The position numbers were made by a program, and so were the translations under genes. Shown here piece by piece: positions 9,524 through 17,733 of a DNA stretch of 64,000 bases. Within the stretch, counting starts at the first letter, position 1, and the number at the start of each line of letters is the position of its first letter. Below the pieces are notes generated by a model. It worked only from the letters and a program-made list of their open reading frames with translations, did not search any database and was not told where the DNA came from. Location of the stretch: positions 1,054,001 through 1,118,000 of the forward strand of contig NZ_LWLN01000001.1 of the NCBI RefSeq assembly GCF_001953745.1. Reading direction: 5' to 3'. The DNA comes from Natrinema saccharevitans. GTDB taxonomy: Archaea; Halobacteriota; Halobacteria; Halobacteriales; Natrialbaceae.

Positions 9524-9779
9524 GATTGGGTTTTGAAGTGTCTGAGACGCCTGCTACCCCGGGAATCGCTCGATGCGCGTTTTGTTATAGAGCGTGTTCA
9601 GGCAGTTTCGCGTCGACCCGGCCCCTGTTCGGTTCGGTTAACCCGGCGGCGAGCGCGGCCCGTCCCGCCGCCGCGGGCCCGTCGCCGGACGATAGCGCCG
9701 GACTCGGCTCCGCGGGCGGCAAGATCTCCATAACAAAGTCATCCCGTCGGAACCGTCCGGATATGAAACGCGTCCAACC

Positions 9780-10724
9780 GTGGTGGGATCCGTGGGCAGC
9801 GTCGTAATCTCGCTCGACGCGGAACTCGGCTGGGGGTTTCACGATCTCGTGACGCCACCGACCGAGCGAGTCGAGGCCGGCCGTCGCGGCTGGTCGGTCA
9901 TGCTCGAGTTACTCGAGGAGTTCGAGGTGCCGGCGACCTGGGCCGTCGTCGGCCACCTCATGCTCGACAGCTGTGACGGAGTCCACGCCGACCATCCGGC
10001 CCCCGAGGGCTGGTTCGCCCGCGAACGGGGCGAGTGGGCCGACCGCGAGGACCTCCGATACGGCCCCGACCTCGTCGCGGCCGTCCTCGAGGCCGACGCC
10101 GACCACGAGTTCGCCAGTCACTCCTTTTCGCACGTGCTGTTCGGTCGCCCCGAGACCGACCGCGAACTTGCGGCGGCCGAACTCGAGCGCAGTCGCGAGA
10201 TCGCGGCCGATTGGAACCGGTCGATCGACACGCTGGTCTATCCGCGCAACGACGTCGGCCACCGCGACGTACTGGCCGAGCAGGGAGTTACGGCCTATCG
10301 CGGGCGGTCGCCGACCCGCGACGGCGTTCGCGGCCTGTTCGACTCGACGGTCCGGGATCGGTCGATGCTCGTGGAACCGGTCGTCGACGAGTACGGACTG
10401 GTCAACGTTCCGGCCTCGATGTTCCTGTTCGGGTTCGAAGGAGCCGCCCGCACCGTCGCCGAGTCGATCTGGGCGGATCCGATGGTCGAACTGGCCCGTC
10501 GCGGCATCGACGAGGCCGCCCGTACCGACGGGCTCTTTCACATGTGGCTGCACCCGAACAACCTGACCGACGAGCGCGACGACCGGCGCATGCGGGCGAT
10601 CCTGTCGCATCTCGACCGCCAGCGGGCCGCGACGGACCTCCGGGTCGAGACGATAGCCGACGTCGCCGGTCGGGTCGCGCCCGAATCGGGGTTTAGCGAG
10701 CGGGCGACGGCGAGTTGGCAGTGA
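9780..10724 (+). CDS. Second polysaccharide deacetylase-family protein
   Basis: 314 residues if translation begins at the GTG at 9780; a second in-frame GTG at 9792 is an equal candidate because the conserved domain begins at SVVISLDAELGWG. The catalytic D-x-E/D of NodB motif 1 is at residues 13-15 and the metal histidines lie in FASHSFSH near residues 111-118. LHMWLHPNN-like sequence toward the C-terminus is the final histidine motif. The enzyme is cytosolic by sequence. It is similar in architecture to the deacetylase at 3556 but clearly not a duplicate. It precedes the Gfo/Idh-DUF362-SDR operon by 167 bp on the same strand and probably serves the same surface-glycan pathway. Confidence 0.87.
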   Translation: MVGSVGSVVISLDAELGWGFHDLVTPPTERVEAGRRGWSVMLELLEEFEVPATWAVVGHLMLDSCDGVHADHPAPEGWFARERGEWADREDLRYGPDLVAAVLEADADHEFASHSFSHVLFGRPETDRELAAAELERSREIAADWNRSIDTLVYPRNDVGHRDVLAEQGVTAYRGRSPTRDGVRGLFDSTVRDRSMLVEPVVDEYGLVNVPASMFLFGFEGAARTVAESIWADPMVELARRGIDEAARTDGLFHMWLHPNNLTDERDDRRMRAILSHLDRQRAATDLRVETIADVAGRVAPESGFSERATASWQ

Positions 10725-10891
10725 GCGGTTGAGACGGGTTGTCGTACCGAGTTCCCGGTGAGACCGCAGGACGACCGCGGCCCCACCGGGAACGACGGAC
10801 AGGAGGCCGTCTGAAAGGGATCGCTACACGAAAGCGCGGCGAGACGTACGACGGCGATAACAAAGCCCGCTGCCGGCCCCGTTTCGGGCAG

Positions 10892-12046
10892 ATGACTCCA
10901 CCGCTTCTGAATCGTTGGACGGACTCGAGTGCGCTCTCGCTCGGTATCCTCGGCGTCGGCAACATCGGCATGGTACACCTGAAATCGGCGGCGGCGATGC
11001 CGTCGGTCGAACCCGTTGCGGCCGCCGACGCCGTCCCGGCAAACCGCGAGCGGGCGGAACGGGCCGGCGTCTCGCGGACCTACGACGATTACGCCGCGTT
11101 GCTCGCCGCCGAAGACCTGGACGCGGCAGTGGTCGCACTGCCGCCCTTTCTCCACGCCGACGCCGTCGAGCGGGCCGCGGAGGCCGGCGTCGACGTCTTC
11201 GTCGAGAAACCGCTGGCCCGCTCGACCGAGGAGGCCGACCGGCTCCTCGAGACGGCCCGCGAGGCCGACATCGCCGTCGGCGTCGATCACACGCTGCGCT
11301 ACCAGCCGGACATGCAAGGCGTCAAGGCGGCCTACGATGAGGGCAGCGTCGGCCACGTCCCCTACGCCTCGATCACCCGCCTCAACGACGGGCCGCTCGG
11401 CCGACCGCCGGCCGCGGACGCCCCCGCGTCCTGGCCGCTCGACGCCGACGCCGCCGGCGGCGGCTCCCTGCTGGAACTCGGCGTTCACTGCTTCGACGTC
11501 CTCGAGTGGCTGTTCGGCGACCTCGAGGTGCGGGACGCGTCGACGGGGCGGACGCTCGAGACCGACGTCGAGGACGCGGCGACGGTCCTCATGGCCGCTC
11601 CCGAGACGGAGACGACGATCACGCTGCACTGTGGCTCCTACCAGTGGGAACAGCTCCCCGAGGTCAACACCCGACTGCGCCTCGAGGGCGTAACGGGGAC
11701 GATCAGCAACGACGCGTACCTGCCGGAGAACTTCTACGCCGACGCGGCCAGATCGGCGCTCTCGAACGTCGCGAGCCGGCTCGCGGGCGACGAGCCGGAC
11801 GTCTTCGGGCCGACCTTCTACTTGCAGGCCCACTACGACGCGCTGGCGGACTTCTGCGAGGCGGTTCGCGAAGGCGAGCGGCCGCCGGTCGACGGCGAGG
11901 ACGGCCGCCGGACGCTCGCGCTGGCCGAACGGGCCTACGAACTCGCCGCCGCCGAAGCGGGCGAGACGGACGGTGCGGCTGACGACGCGGACAGTGAGAC
12001 GGGCGGTACCGCGGACGACCCCGGAACCCCGGAGGTGACCCGATGA
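10892..12046 (+). CDS. Gfo/Idh/MocA-family NAD(P)-dependent sugar oxidoreductase
   Basis: 384 residues from the ATG at 10892; the frame is open back to 10739 but the Rossmann motif GILGVGNIG starts 17 residues after this ATG, as expected. FVEKPLARS is the conserved EKP motif that contacts nicotinamide and substrate; the C-terminal alpha/beta domain includes the typical GGGSLLELGVHCFD. Members oxidise or reduce a hydroxyl or keto group on nucleotide or free sugars. The last 25 residues are an acidic tail. It overlaps the downstream DUF362 gene by ATGA, so the two are translationally coupled. The specific sugar is unknown; it is distinct from the WbpB-like paralogue at 20293. Confidence 0.9.
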   Translation: MTPPLLNRWTDSSALSLGILGVGNIGMVHLKSAAAMPSVEPVAAADAVPANRERAERAGVSRTYDDYAALLAAEDLDAAVVALPPFLHADAVERAAEAGVDVFVEKPLARSTEEADRLLETAREADIAVGVDHTLRYQPDMQGVKAAYDEGSVGHVPYASITRLNDGPLGRPPAADAPASWPLDADAAGGGSLLELGVHCFDVLEWLFGDLEVRDASTGRTLETDVEDAATVLMAAPETETTITLHCGSYQWEQLPEVNTRLRLEGVTGTISNDAYLPENFYADAARSALSNVASRLAGDEPDVFGPTFYLQAHYDALADFCEAVREGERPPVDGEDGRRTLALAERAYELAAAEAGETDGAADDADSETGGTADDPGTPEVTR

Positions 12047-12975
12047 AAAACGAGACGGTCCGTGCGGCCGGCGTCGACGACCCCGATCGCCGCGGCGGCT
12101 GGGACCCCGACGTCGACGCCCGGCTGGCCGCCCTCGAGTCGCCCGTCCGGGACGTCCTCGGCCCTGCACTCGAGGACCTGGGCGACGCCGATCGGGTTAC
12201 GGTCGTCCCCGACGCACACTACCCGTTCCACCCCTCCTCGGGGATGGTGACCGATCCCGCGGTCGTCGCCGCGATCGTCGCCCGTCTCGAGGAGCGGACC
12301 GACGCCGAGATCGCCGTCGCGGGCGCGACCGACGACCGGATCCACTTCGATCGGACCGCGACGTATCTGGGGTATCCGGCCCTGCTCGAACGGTTCGACG
12401 CCGATCTCGTCGATCTCGCGGACGAGCCCCGCACCGGCGGCCTCAGCGGGGTCGAGGACGAGCCGGTCGCGCTCTCCGTTCCGACCCGGCTCGCCGGGGA
12501 CGCGGTCGTCGTCGTCCCGTCGCTGCGGCCGACCGTCGACGGTCCCGTCGCTGGCGCGATGCGGACCCTCGCCGCCCGCGTCGACTGCGACGCGGGAGCG
12601 GATCGGGGCCCCGTCGCGGTCACCCGGTCGGTCGAACCGACCCTCGCCGTCCTCGACGCGACGGTCGCCTACGGCGGCGACCCGATCGCCGCGGACGCGC
12701 TGTTCGCCGGCTCGGCTCCCGCCGTCGACGCCGTCGCCACCTCCTTGCTCGGGCGCTCGCTCGAGGCCGACCCCGCGCTCGCGACCACCCGTCGTACCGA
12801 CGAGCCGGTCGCCGTCGAGGGGGCTGGCGTCGACGTCGATCGCCTGCGGGACCGGATCGCAGGCGGCGACCTGCCGCCGGCGGACGATCCCCACCCCGCC
12901 GTCACGACCGCCTATCGAGTCTACGCGGCGGTGGCCGGCGACGCCGTGCCCCCGCAGCTCGAGGGGGGTCGATGA
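12043..12975 (+). CDS. DUF362-family protein
   Basis: 310 residues. The N-terminal half (VTVVPDAHYPFHPSSG, then a segment predicting alternating helix and strand) matches the DUF362 fold found in uncharacterised prokaryotic proteins, many of which are fused to ferredoxin domains. Here there is no cysteine cluster (only one cysteine near residue 185), so no iron-sulphur function is expected. It is coupled by 4-bp overlaps to the oxidoreductase before it and the SDR epimerase after it, strongly suggesting that the three work in a single sugar-modification pathway. The biochemical role of DUF362 in such operons is unknown. Confidence 0.78.
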   Translation: MKNETVRAAGVDDPDRRGGWDPDVDARLAALESPVRDVLGPALEDLGDADRVTVVPDAHYPFHPSSGMVTDPAVVAAIVARLEERTDAEIAVAGATDDRIHFDRTATYLGYPALLERFDADLVDLADEPRTGGLSGVEDEPVALSVPTRLAGDAVVVVPSLRPTVDGPVAGAMRTLAARVDCDAGADRGPVAVTRSVEPTLAVLDATVAYGGDPIAADALFAGSAPAVDAVATSLLGRSLEADPALATTRRTDEPVAVEGAGVDVDRLRDRIAGGDLPPADDPHPAVTTAYRVYAAVAGDAVPPQLEGGR

Positions 12976-13952
12976 CCGTGCCAGCCGACGCCCCCACTGC
13001 GGCGGTCACCGGCGCGACGGGGTTTCTCGGCTCGCACCTCTGCGAGCGGCTGCTGGCCGAGGGCTGGACCGTTCGAGGCCTCTGCCGGCCGACCTCGGAC
13101 CGGGGCGACCTCACGGGCGTCGACTGGTACGTGGGGGATCTCGCCGACGGCGAGACGCTCCGAGAGCTCGTCGACGGCGCGGACGTGGTCTTTCACCTCG
13201 CGGGGATCGGGCTCTGGAGCGCCGGCCCGGCGACGATCTGGGCGGTCAACCGCGACGGCACGGAGCGGGTCCTCGCGGCCTGTCGCGGCGGCGACGTGGG
13301 TCGAGTCGTGTTCACCAGCACGGCCGGGACGCGCCGCCCGCAGGGCGACGACGCGTTCGCCGACGAGACCGACGTGGCCGAGCCGGTCGGGGCCTACCAG
13401 GCCTCGAAGGCCGCCGCGGAGGAGCTGGTCGACGACTACGCTGCCGACGGCGGCGACGCCGTCACCGTCCATCCGACCTCGATCTTCGGCCCCGGCGACG
13501 GGGCGTTCACCGCACAGCTGCTCGCGATGGGCGTCGAACCGACCATGCCCGCCCACCTCCCCGGCGGGCTCAGCATCGTCGGTGTCGCCGACGTCGTCGA
13601 CGGGCTGGTGGCGGCCACAGAGCGCGGCGAGAGCGGCGACCACTACATCCTCGGCGGCGAGAACCTCACCTACGACCGCGCCGTGTCCCGGATCGCCGAC
13701 GCCGTCGACGGCTCCCCCGCGCGGATCCGCGTGCCCGCGACCGCGATCCGCGCCGCCGGCCCCGTCGCCGAGGTCGTCGACGCCGTCGCCGATCGCCGAG
13801 TGTTCCCCTTCGACCGGGACATGGCCGAGCTGGCGACCCGGCGGCTGTTCTACACCTCGAGAAAGGCCAGCGAGGAGCTAGGGTACGAGTATCGGCCCCT
13901 CGAGGCCCACGTCCCCGAAGCGATGGAGTGGTACCGGGCGGAAGTCCAATAA
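12972..13952 (+). CDS. Extended-SDR NAD-dependent epimerase/dehydratase
   Basis: 326 residues. The NAD-binding motif TGATGFLGS is at residues 14-22; FTSTAGTRRP carries the catalytic serine/threonine region and YQASK provides the YxxxK pair of the extended SDR fold. The substrate domain ends with the common C-terminal YEYRPLEAHVPEAMEWY. The family includes nucleotide-sugar 4-epimerases, dehydratases and dihydroflavonol-4-reductase-like enzymes; the FTSTAG pattern is more like the reductase group, so the product may reduce a keto sugar or lipid. It closes the operon that starts at 10892 and overlaps the DUF362 gene by 4 bp. Confidence 0.88.
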   Translation: MTVPADAPTAAVTGATGFLGSHLCERLLAEGWTVRGLCRPTSDRGDLTGVDWYVGDLADGETLRELVDGADVVFHLAGIGLWSAGPATIWAVNRDGTERVLAACRGGDVGRVVFTSTAGTRRPQGDDAFADETDVAEPVGAYQASKAAAEELVDDYAADGGDAVTVHPTSIFGPGDGAFTAQLLAMGVEPTMPAHLPGGLSIVGVADVVDGLVAATERGESGDHYILGGENLTYDRAVSRIADAVDGSPARIRVPATAIRAAGPVAEVVDAVADRRVFPFDRDMAELATRRLFYTSRKASEELGYEYRPLEAHVPEAMEWYRAEVQ

Positions 13953-13994
13953 CTGCGAGACGGAGCGATCGCTGACGATCGTTCCTCGTCGGGG

Positions 13995-14426
13995 TTACGG
14001 CTGGTTTTCGTTCGAATTGAGGACCGCGAGATCACCGGCCTCGAGCGCGTCCCACCAGCACTTGATGACGGCGAGTGTGACCAGTTCCGGCTCCTCGTGC
14101 GTGATACACGACTCGCGGTGTTCGGTCGGATTCCCGGGCGGATGGAAGTGTTTGCCCGGAGACGAAGGCCGGATCTCCCAGCCGAACCGGAACTCGAGGT
14201 CGGCCTCGCTGTAGTGGTACTTGTAGCCGTGGTTCGTCCACCACTGAACGTCGAACCGACAGCGATCGGCGTCGAAGCCGGCGGCGAGGGTCACCCGCAG
14301 TTCGACCGGGTCGATCGCGTCGGGGACGTATTCGGCGTCAGTGACCAGTCCGTTCAGTCGGTCCCGAAAGACGCCCTCGACCGCGCGGAGCGCGTCCCAG
14401 TCGATCGGTCCCCGTTCGTCAGGCAT
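13995..14426 (-). CDS. TumE-like (DUF6516-like) putative toxin component
   Basis: 143 residues. The central part reads YKYHYSEADLEFRF followed by KHFHPP, which resembles the Y-x-YH and K-x-H motifs of the TumE/DUF6516 family proposed as toxins of type II-like modules. The protein is soluble, acidic at the N-terminus, and ends in a helix ahead of NSNENQP. Its start lies 8 bp inside the end of an HTH protein gene, the usual arrangement of a regulator/antitoxin upstream of its toxin. Toxicity is inferred from family resemblance and gene pairing; the family match was made by eye and could be wrong. Confidence 0.6.
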   Translation of the reverse strand: MPDERGPIDWDALRAVEGVFRDRLNGLVTDAEYVPDAIDPVELRVTLAAGFDADRCRFDVQWWTNHGYKYHYSEADLEFRFGWEIRPSSPGKHFHPPGNPTEHRESCITHEEPELVTLAVIKCWWDALEAGDLAVLNSNENQP

Positions 14427-15006
14427 TCTCCGTGTGTCTCGTCTCGGTACTCCTCGCGTCGACGAGTCGCGTCTCCGCGAACGATCGGGCCGTCTTCGCG
14501 AACGCGAGGTTCCGACGCGTCGTCTTCCATCGGGAAAGGTCGTCCCAGCCGTCCTGGTCGTCCGGTTCCAGCCGATCCACGAGTTCGTCGGGACCCGTCG
14601 CGTCGTAGCGCTCTTCGAACTCCCGGATCCGCGCCTTCATCTCGCGGATCGAGCGCTCGAGTTCCGCCCGCGAGTGGTCGTCGGCCAGTCGCTGGACCCG
14701 CTCGAGCCGTCGCCGATCGGGATCGCGACGGAACCGTTTCCCCGTGCCGGTCTCTTTCGTCGCCGCCCGCCCCGTCTCGGCGAGCGCCGTGAGGTGTTTG
14801 CGTGCGGTCGGTTCGGAGACGCGGGCGCGATCGGCGATCTCGCTCGCGCGCTGCCAGTCGGTCGTCCGACCTAACACCGCGTCGACGCGTTCGAACGCCG
14901 TCGTCGCGGCCCGCCATTCCGTCTCCGCGGCGTCGTTGACCTCGTCGTCGGCGTCCGTCTCCGGAAACGGCTCGAGGTCGGCGACTCGTGGACCGTCCTC
15001 GCTCAT
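14419..15006 (-). CDS. Winged-helix regulator (DUF7342-like), partner of the TumE-like gene
   Basis: 195 residues from the ATG at 15006, chosen because a TATA-like block at 15046-15057 would place transcription start about 20 bp upstream, making upstream ATGs unlikely. A winged-helix domain spans about 35-95: ASEIADRARVSEPTARKHL is the HTH helix pair and ALAETGRAATKETGTGKRF the wing. A charged coiled-coil-like helix (DHSRAELERSIREMKARI) follows. The arrangement with the downstream 143-residue protein, with an 8-bp overlap, fits an antitoxin or autoregulator. It is separate from the glycosyltransferase downstream in the window, which is also minus-strand. Confidence 0.75.
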   Translation of the reverse strand: MSEDGPRVADLEPFPETDADDEVNDAAETEWRAATTAFERVDAVLGRTTDWQRASEIADRARVSEPTARKHLTALAETGRAATKETGTGKRFRRDPDRRRLERVQRLADDHSRAELERSIREMKARIREFEERYDATGPDELVDRLEPDDQDGWDDLSRWKTTRRNLAFAKTARSFAETRLVDARSTETRHTENA

Positions 15007-15045
15007 ACGCCACCGTACGCGCCGGTGAAACATATGCTTTCTCCA

Positions 15046-15057
15046 GAAAAATATACT
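15046..15057 (-). promoter_or_regulatory. TATA box of the TA-like pair
   Basis: On the minus strand this reads AAGTATATTTTT, an AT-rich TATA element in otherwise GC-rich sequence. It lies about 40 bp upstream of the ATG at 15006, so a start site about 25 bp downstream gives a short leader of roughly 15-20 nt. Confidence 0.5.
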
Positions 15058-15088
15058 TGGAGTCGGATCTCGAAGGCGAGACCGACGT

Positions 15089-16075
15089 TTACTCGAGCCG
15101 ACCCGTCCCCGCGACGCGTCGCCGCTCACGCTCGGCCGTGGTCTCGATCACCGTGCCCGCGACCCGCTCGTAGACCTCGAGCAACCGGTCCGCGGTTCGA
15201 TCGATGCTGACCTCGCGGGCGGCCGCGCGACCGTTCGATCGCTCGTCGCGCTCGAGGACCGCGAGCAGCCCCTCGACGAGTTCCTCGTCGCTCGTCGCGA
15301 CGACGGCGGGGTCGACGCCGGCAAGCCGTTCGGGAACGTCGCCGACGTCCGTGGCGACGACGGGGAGGTTGCAGGCCAGTGCCTCCTTGACGGAGTTGGG
15401 CGACCCCTCGCTATCGGAGGTCAAAAGCAGCGCGTCGGCGGCGTTCATGTAGTCCGCGACGGCGTCGTGGGCGACGCCGTGGACGGTCCGGAGCCGCACC
15501 GGCACCTCGCGGAGGTTGTCCACGACGGAGACGATCCGCTCGGCGCGCGGGTGGTTCTTGACCTCTCGGGCGGGAGGATACGGAAAGAGGACGTCGCGGC
15601 CTTCCTCGTCGTCCCAGCCGACACGCGCTTTCGCCCGGGCCCGCGGCTCGGGGCGGAACCGCTCGAGGTCGACCCCGTCGGGGATCACCGTACACTCCCG
15701 CCCGAGCGCCTCGCGCATGCGCTCGGACATGACGACGACTTCGTCGCAGAACGGCGCGGCCGCCTTGCTGATGGGGGCGACGGGGCCGTGGATGTCGGAC
15801 CCCCACAGCGAGAGGACGACCGGCGTTCCGAGCCCCGCCAGCGCCAGCGGTGCCGTCAGCCCGTAGTGGGCGTGGATCAGGTCGTAGCCGGTCGCCGCCT
15901 CCCGAACGACCCGCGGGACGGTCCGGACGTAGTCGACGGGCCGCCGATCGGTGTCGGCGGCGACTTCCCCGGCCACCGACAGCGTCGAAAACGAGACGCC
16001 GCGTTCCTCGAGGGCGGCCTGTTGCTGAGTCATGAACGGGGCGTCGGCGTACGTCGTGAGCGTGAGGACCTCCAT
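15089..16075 (-). CDS. Glycosyltransferase family 4 protein
   Basis: 328 residues with the GT-B fold. The N-terminal domain includes DLIHAHYGLTAPLAL and VLSLWGSDIHG; the donor-binding domain has VIPDGVDLERF near the middle and the E-x7-E type segment SEGSPNSVKEALACNLPVV, the sugar-nucleotide phosphate-binding signature of GT4 retaining transferases. It lacks membrane helices and would work at the cytoplasmic face of the membrane on lipid-linked glycan. The gene ends about 80 bp upstream of the TA-like regulator and is divergent from the DUF354 gene. The sugar added is unknown. Confidence 0.92.
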   Translation of the reverse strand: MEVLTLTTYADAPFMTQQQAALEERGVSFSTLSVAGEVAADTDRRPVDYVRTVPRVVREAATGYDLIHAHYGLTAPLALAGLGTPVVLSLWGSDIHGPVAPISKAAAPFCDEVVVMSERMREALGRECTVIPDGVDLERFRPEPRARAKARVGWDDEEGRDVLFPYPPAREVKNHPRAERIVSVVDNLREVPVRLRTVHGVAHDAVADYMNAADALLLTSDSEGSPNSVKEALACNLPVVATDVGDVPERLAGVDPAVVATSDEELVEGLLAVLERDERSNGRAAAREVSIDRTADRLLEVYERVAGTVIETTAERERRRVAGTGRLE

Positions 16076-16239
16076 CTCGACTGCGGGGGACGACGGTCCG
16101 GTGTCGCTTCGTTATCCGTGGCCTCGAGGACGTTTTTGTTCACGTACAGCGGGACGTGACGATCGCCTCCCGACCGTTCGTCCCACGCCCGTCTGTAGTA
16201 ATGCGATTACAAAGCCTCGAGGTGCCCTAGCCACCGGCG

Positions 16240-17340
16240 ATGCGGATCCTCGTTCTGGCGAACACGCCGGCACACGTTCACCTGTATCGACACGCGGTCG
16301 ACCGACTGGAGCGGGCGGGCCACGACGTCCTCGTCCTCACCCGGGAGTACGCCTGTACGACCGACCTACTCGAGTTCTTCGGGATGCCCTCTCGGGTCTA
16401 CGGCGGCCACGAGACGGACGGCTATTCGCGGCTCGGGTTCGCCCGCGAACTTGGGGGGCAGTTCCTGACGATCGGAATCGAGGCGTTGCGATTCGATCCG
16501 GACGTGATCTTCGGCCGGGGACCCTACGCGGCTTACGCCGGCACGCTCTCGCGGTCGCCGGTCGTCCTCGTCCTCGACGACGAGCCCGGCGACTTCAACC
16601 ACACCGTCTCCCGGCCCTTCGCCGACTGCATCATCTCGCCCGACGTGACCCGCCGCGACCTCGGCGACGCCCACTACACGTTCGACGGCTTCAAGGAGTG
16701 TGCCTATCTCCACCCCGAGGTGTTCGAGCCGACCGGCGACGTCCGGGCGTACCTCGACGTCGACCCCGACGAGCCCTACGTCATCGTCCGGTTCAACGCG
16801 CTCGACGCGCTCCACGACACCGACCTCGAGGGGTTCCGGCCCGAGCAGCGCCGGGACCTGATCGAGCGACTCGGCGAGGCGGCGACGGTCTTCGTCTCCG
16901 ACGAAGGCGACGAACTGGACCTGCGGGACCTCCCGGCGCGACCGTACGATCTCCACCCCGCGCTGATCCACGACGCGATGGCCGAGGCCGAACTCCTGGT
17001 GGCCGATACCGGCACGATGGCCACCGAGGCCGCGCTGCTTGGCACCCCGTCGCTCCGGTACCGGGGCACCGACGACCACGAGTACGGCGAGTTCCGCGAA
17101 CTCGAGCGAGCCGGGCTGGCCGAACAGTTCGACGCCTACGACGCGGTCCGGGACCGCTCGCTCGAGATCCTCGCCGACGACGGAGCGAGCGACCGCTGGG
17201 ACCGTCGGCGGCGGGAGTACGTCGGCGACCTGGTGAACCTGACCGACCTGCTGGTCGCGGTCGCGGAAACCAGGGGCTCGATCGCCCGTCTCGACGGAGA
17301 GGCAAAGCGGGCGCTCCGCCCCCGATCGCGCTCCTCGTGA
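16240..17340 (+). CDS. DUF354 protein, GT-B-like glycosyltransferase homologue
   Basis: 366 residues. The N-terminus MRILVLANTPAHVHLYRH and the block GRGPYAAYAG followed by LVLDDEP match DUF354, an archaeal family with a GT-B-type Rossmann fold related to UDP-GlcNAc 2-epimerases and MurG-like transferases. VADTGTMATEAALLGTPS near residue 250 is the nucleotide-sugar-binding-like loop. Members are usually found in surface-glycan clusters, as here next to a GT4 gene on the opposite strand. The catalytic reaction has not been assigned. The upstream AT-rich stretch near 16130-16145 may be its promoter. Confidence 0.88.
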   Translation: MRILVLANTPAHVHLYRHAVDRLERAGHDVLVLTREYACTTDLLEFFGMPSRVYGGHETDGYSRLGFARELGGQFLTIGIEALRFDPDVIFGRGPYAAYAGTLSRSPVVLVLDDEPGDFNHTVSRPFADCIISPDVTRRDLGDAHYTFDGFKECAYLHPEVFEPTGDVRAYLDVDPDEPYVIVRFNALDALHDTDLEGFRPEQRRDLIERLGEAATVFVSDEGDELDLRDLPARPYDLHPALIHDAMAEAELLVADTGTMATEAALLGTPSLRYRGTDDHEYGEFRELERAGLAEQFDAYDAVRDRSLEILADDGASDRWDRRRREYVGDLVNLTDLLVAVAETRGSIARLDGEAKRALRPRSRSS

Positions 17341-17436
17341 GATCTCGGTCGGTCATTCAGTACCGATACTGTCGTTCCGGCGGTCGCGAAACACTTATGA
17401 CTCGCTCCGGAATAGGACCGATCACTACCCCGTTCT

Positions 17437-17640
17437 ATGAGCCTCTCCTCCCTCCTCGGTGACCTGTTCTCCGACGCGGAGTCGGGGACGGACACCCCCG
17501 AAACCGCTACGGAGAACGGGGAGGACGGGTCGGTCACCGTCCTCCACGAGTGCCGAAACTGCGGGACCAACGTCTCCGCCGAGACGAGCCGTTGTCCCGC
17601 CTGCGAGAGCGACGAGATCGTCACCTACTCCATCGAGTGA
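17437..17640 (+). CDS. Small zinc-ribbon protein
   Basis: 67 residues. An acidic N-terminal half is followed by two CxxC knuckles, CRNCG and CPACE, spaced 14 residues apart, which form a single zinc-ribbon. The sequence ESDEIVTYSIE closes the domain. Such short zinc-ribbon proteins are common in haloarchaea and often act in protein-protein or nucleic-acid contacts, but no role is known for this one. A TATA-like ACTTATGAC at about 17394-17402 precedes it by about 40 bp, consistent with its own promoter. Confidence 0.85.
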   Translation: MSLSSLLGDLFSDAESGTDTPETATENGEDGSVTVLHECRNCGTNVSAETSRCPACESDEIVTYSIE

Positions 17641-17733
17641 GCCGGGAATCCGGGGCAGGCGACGACGTCTCTCGAGCCGTCGCTGTCGCTCTCGAGTCAC
17701 TGTCGCCCCCCGTCCTCCCCCGGAGACGCGTCG

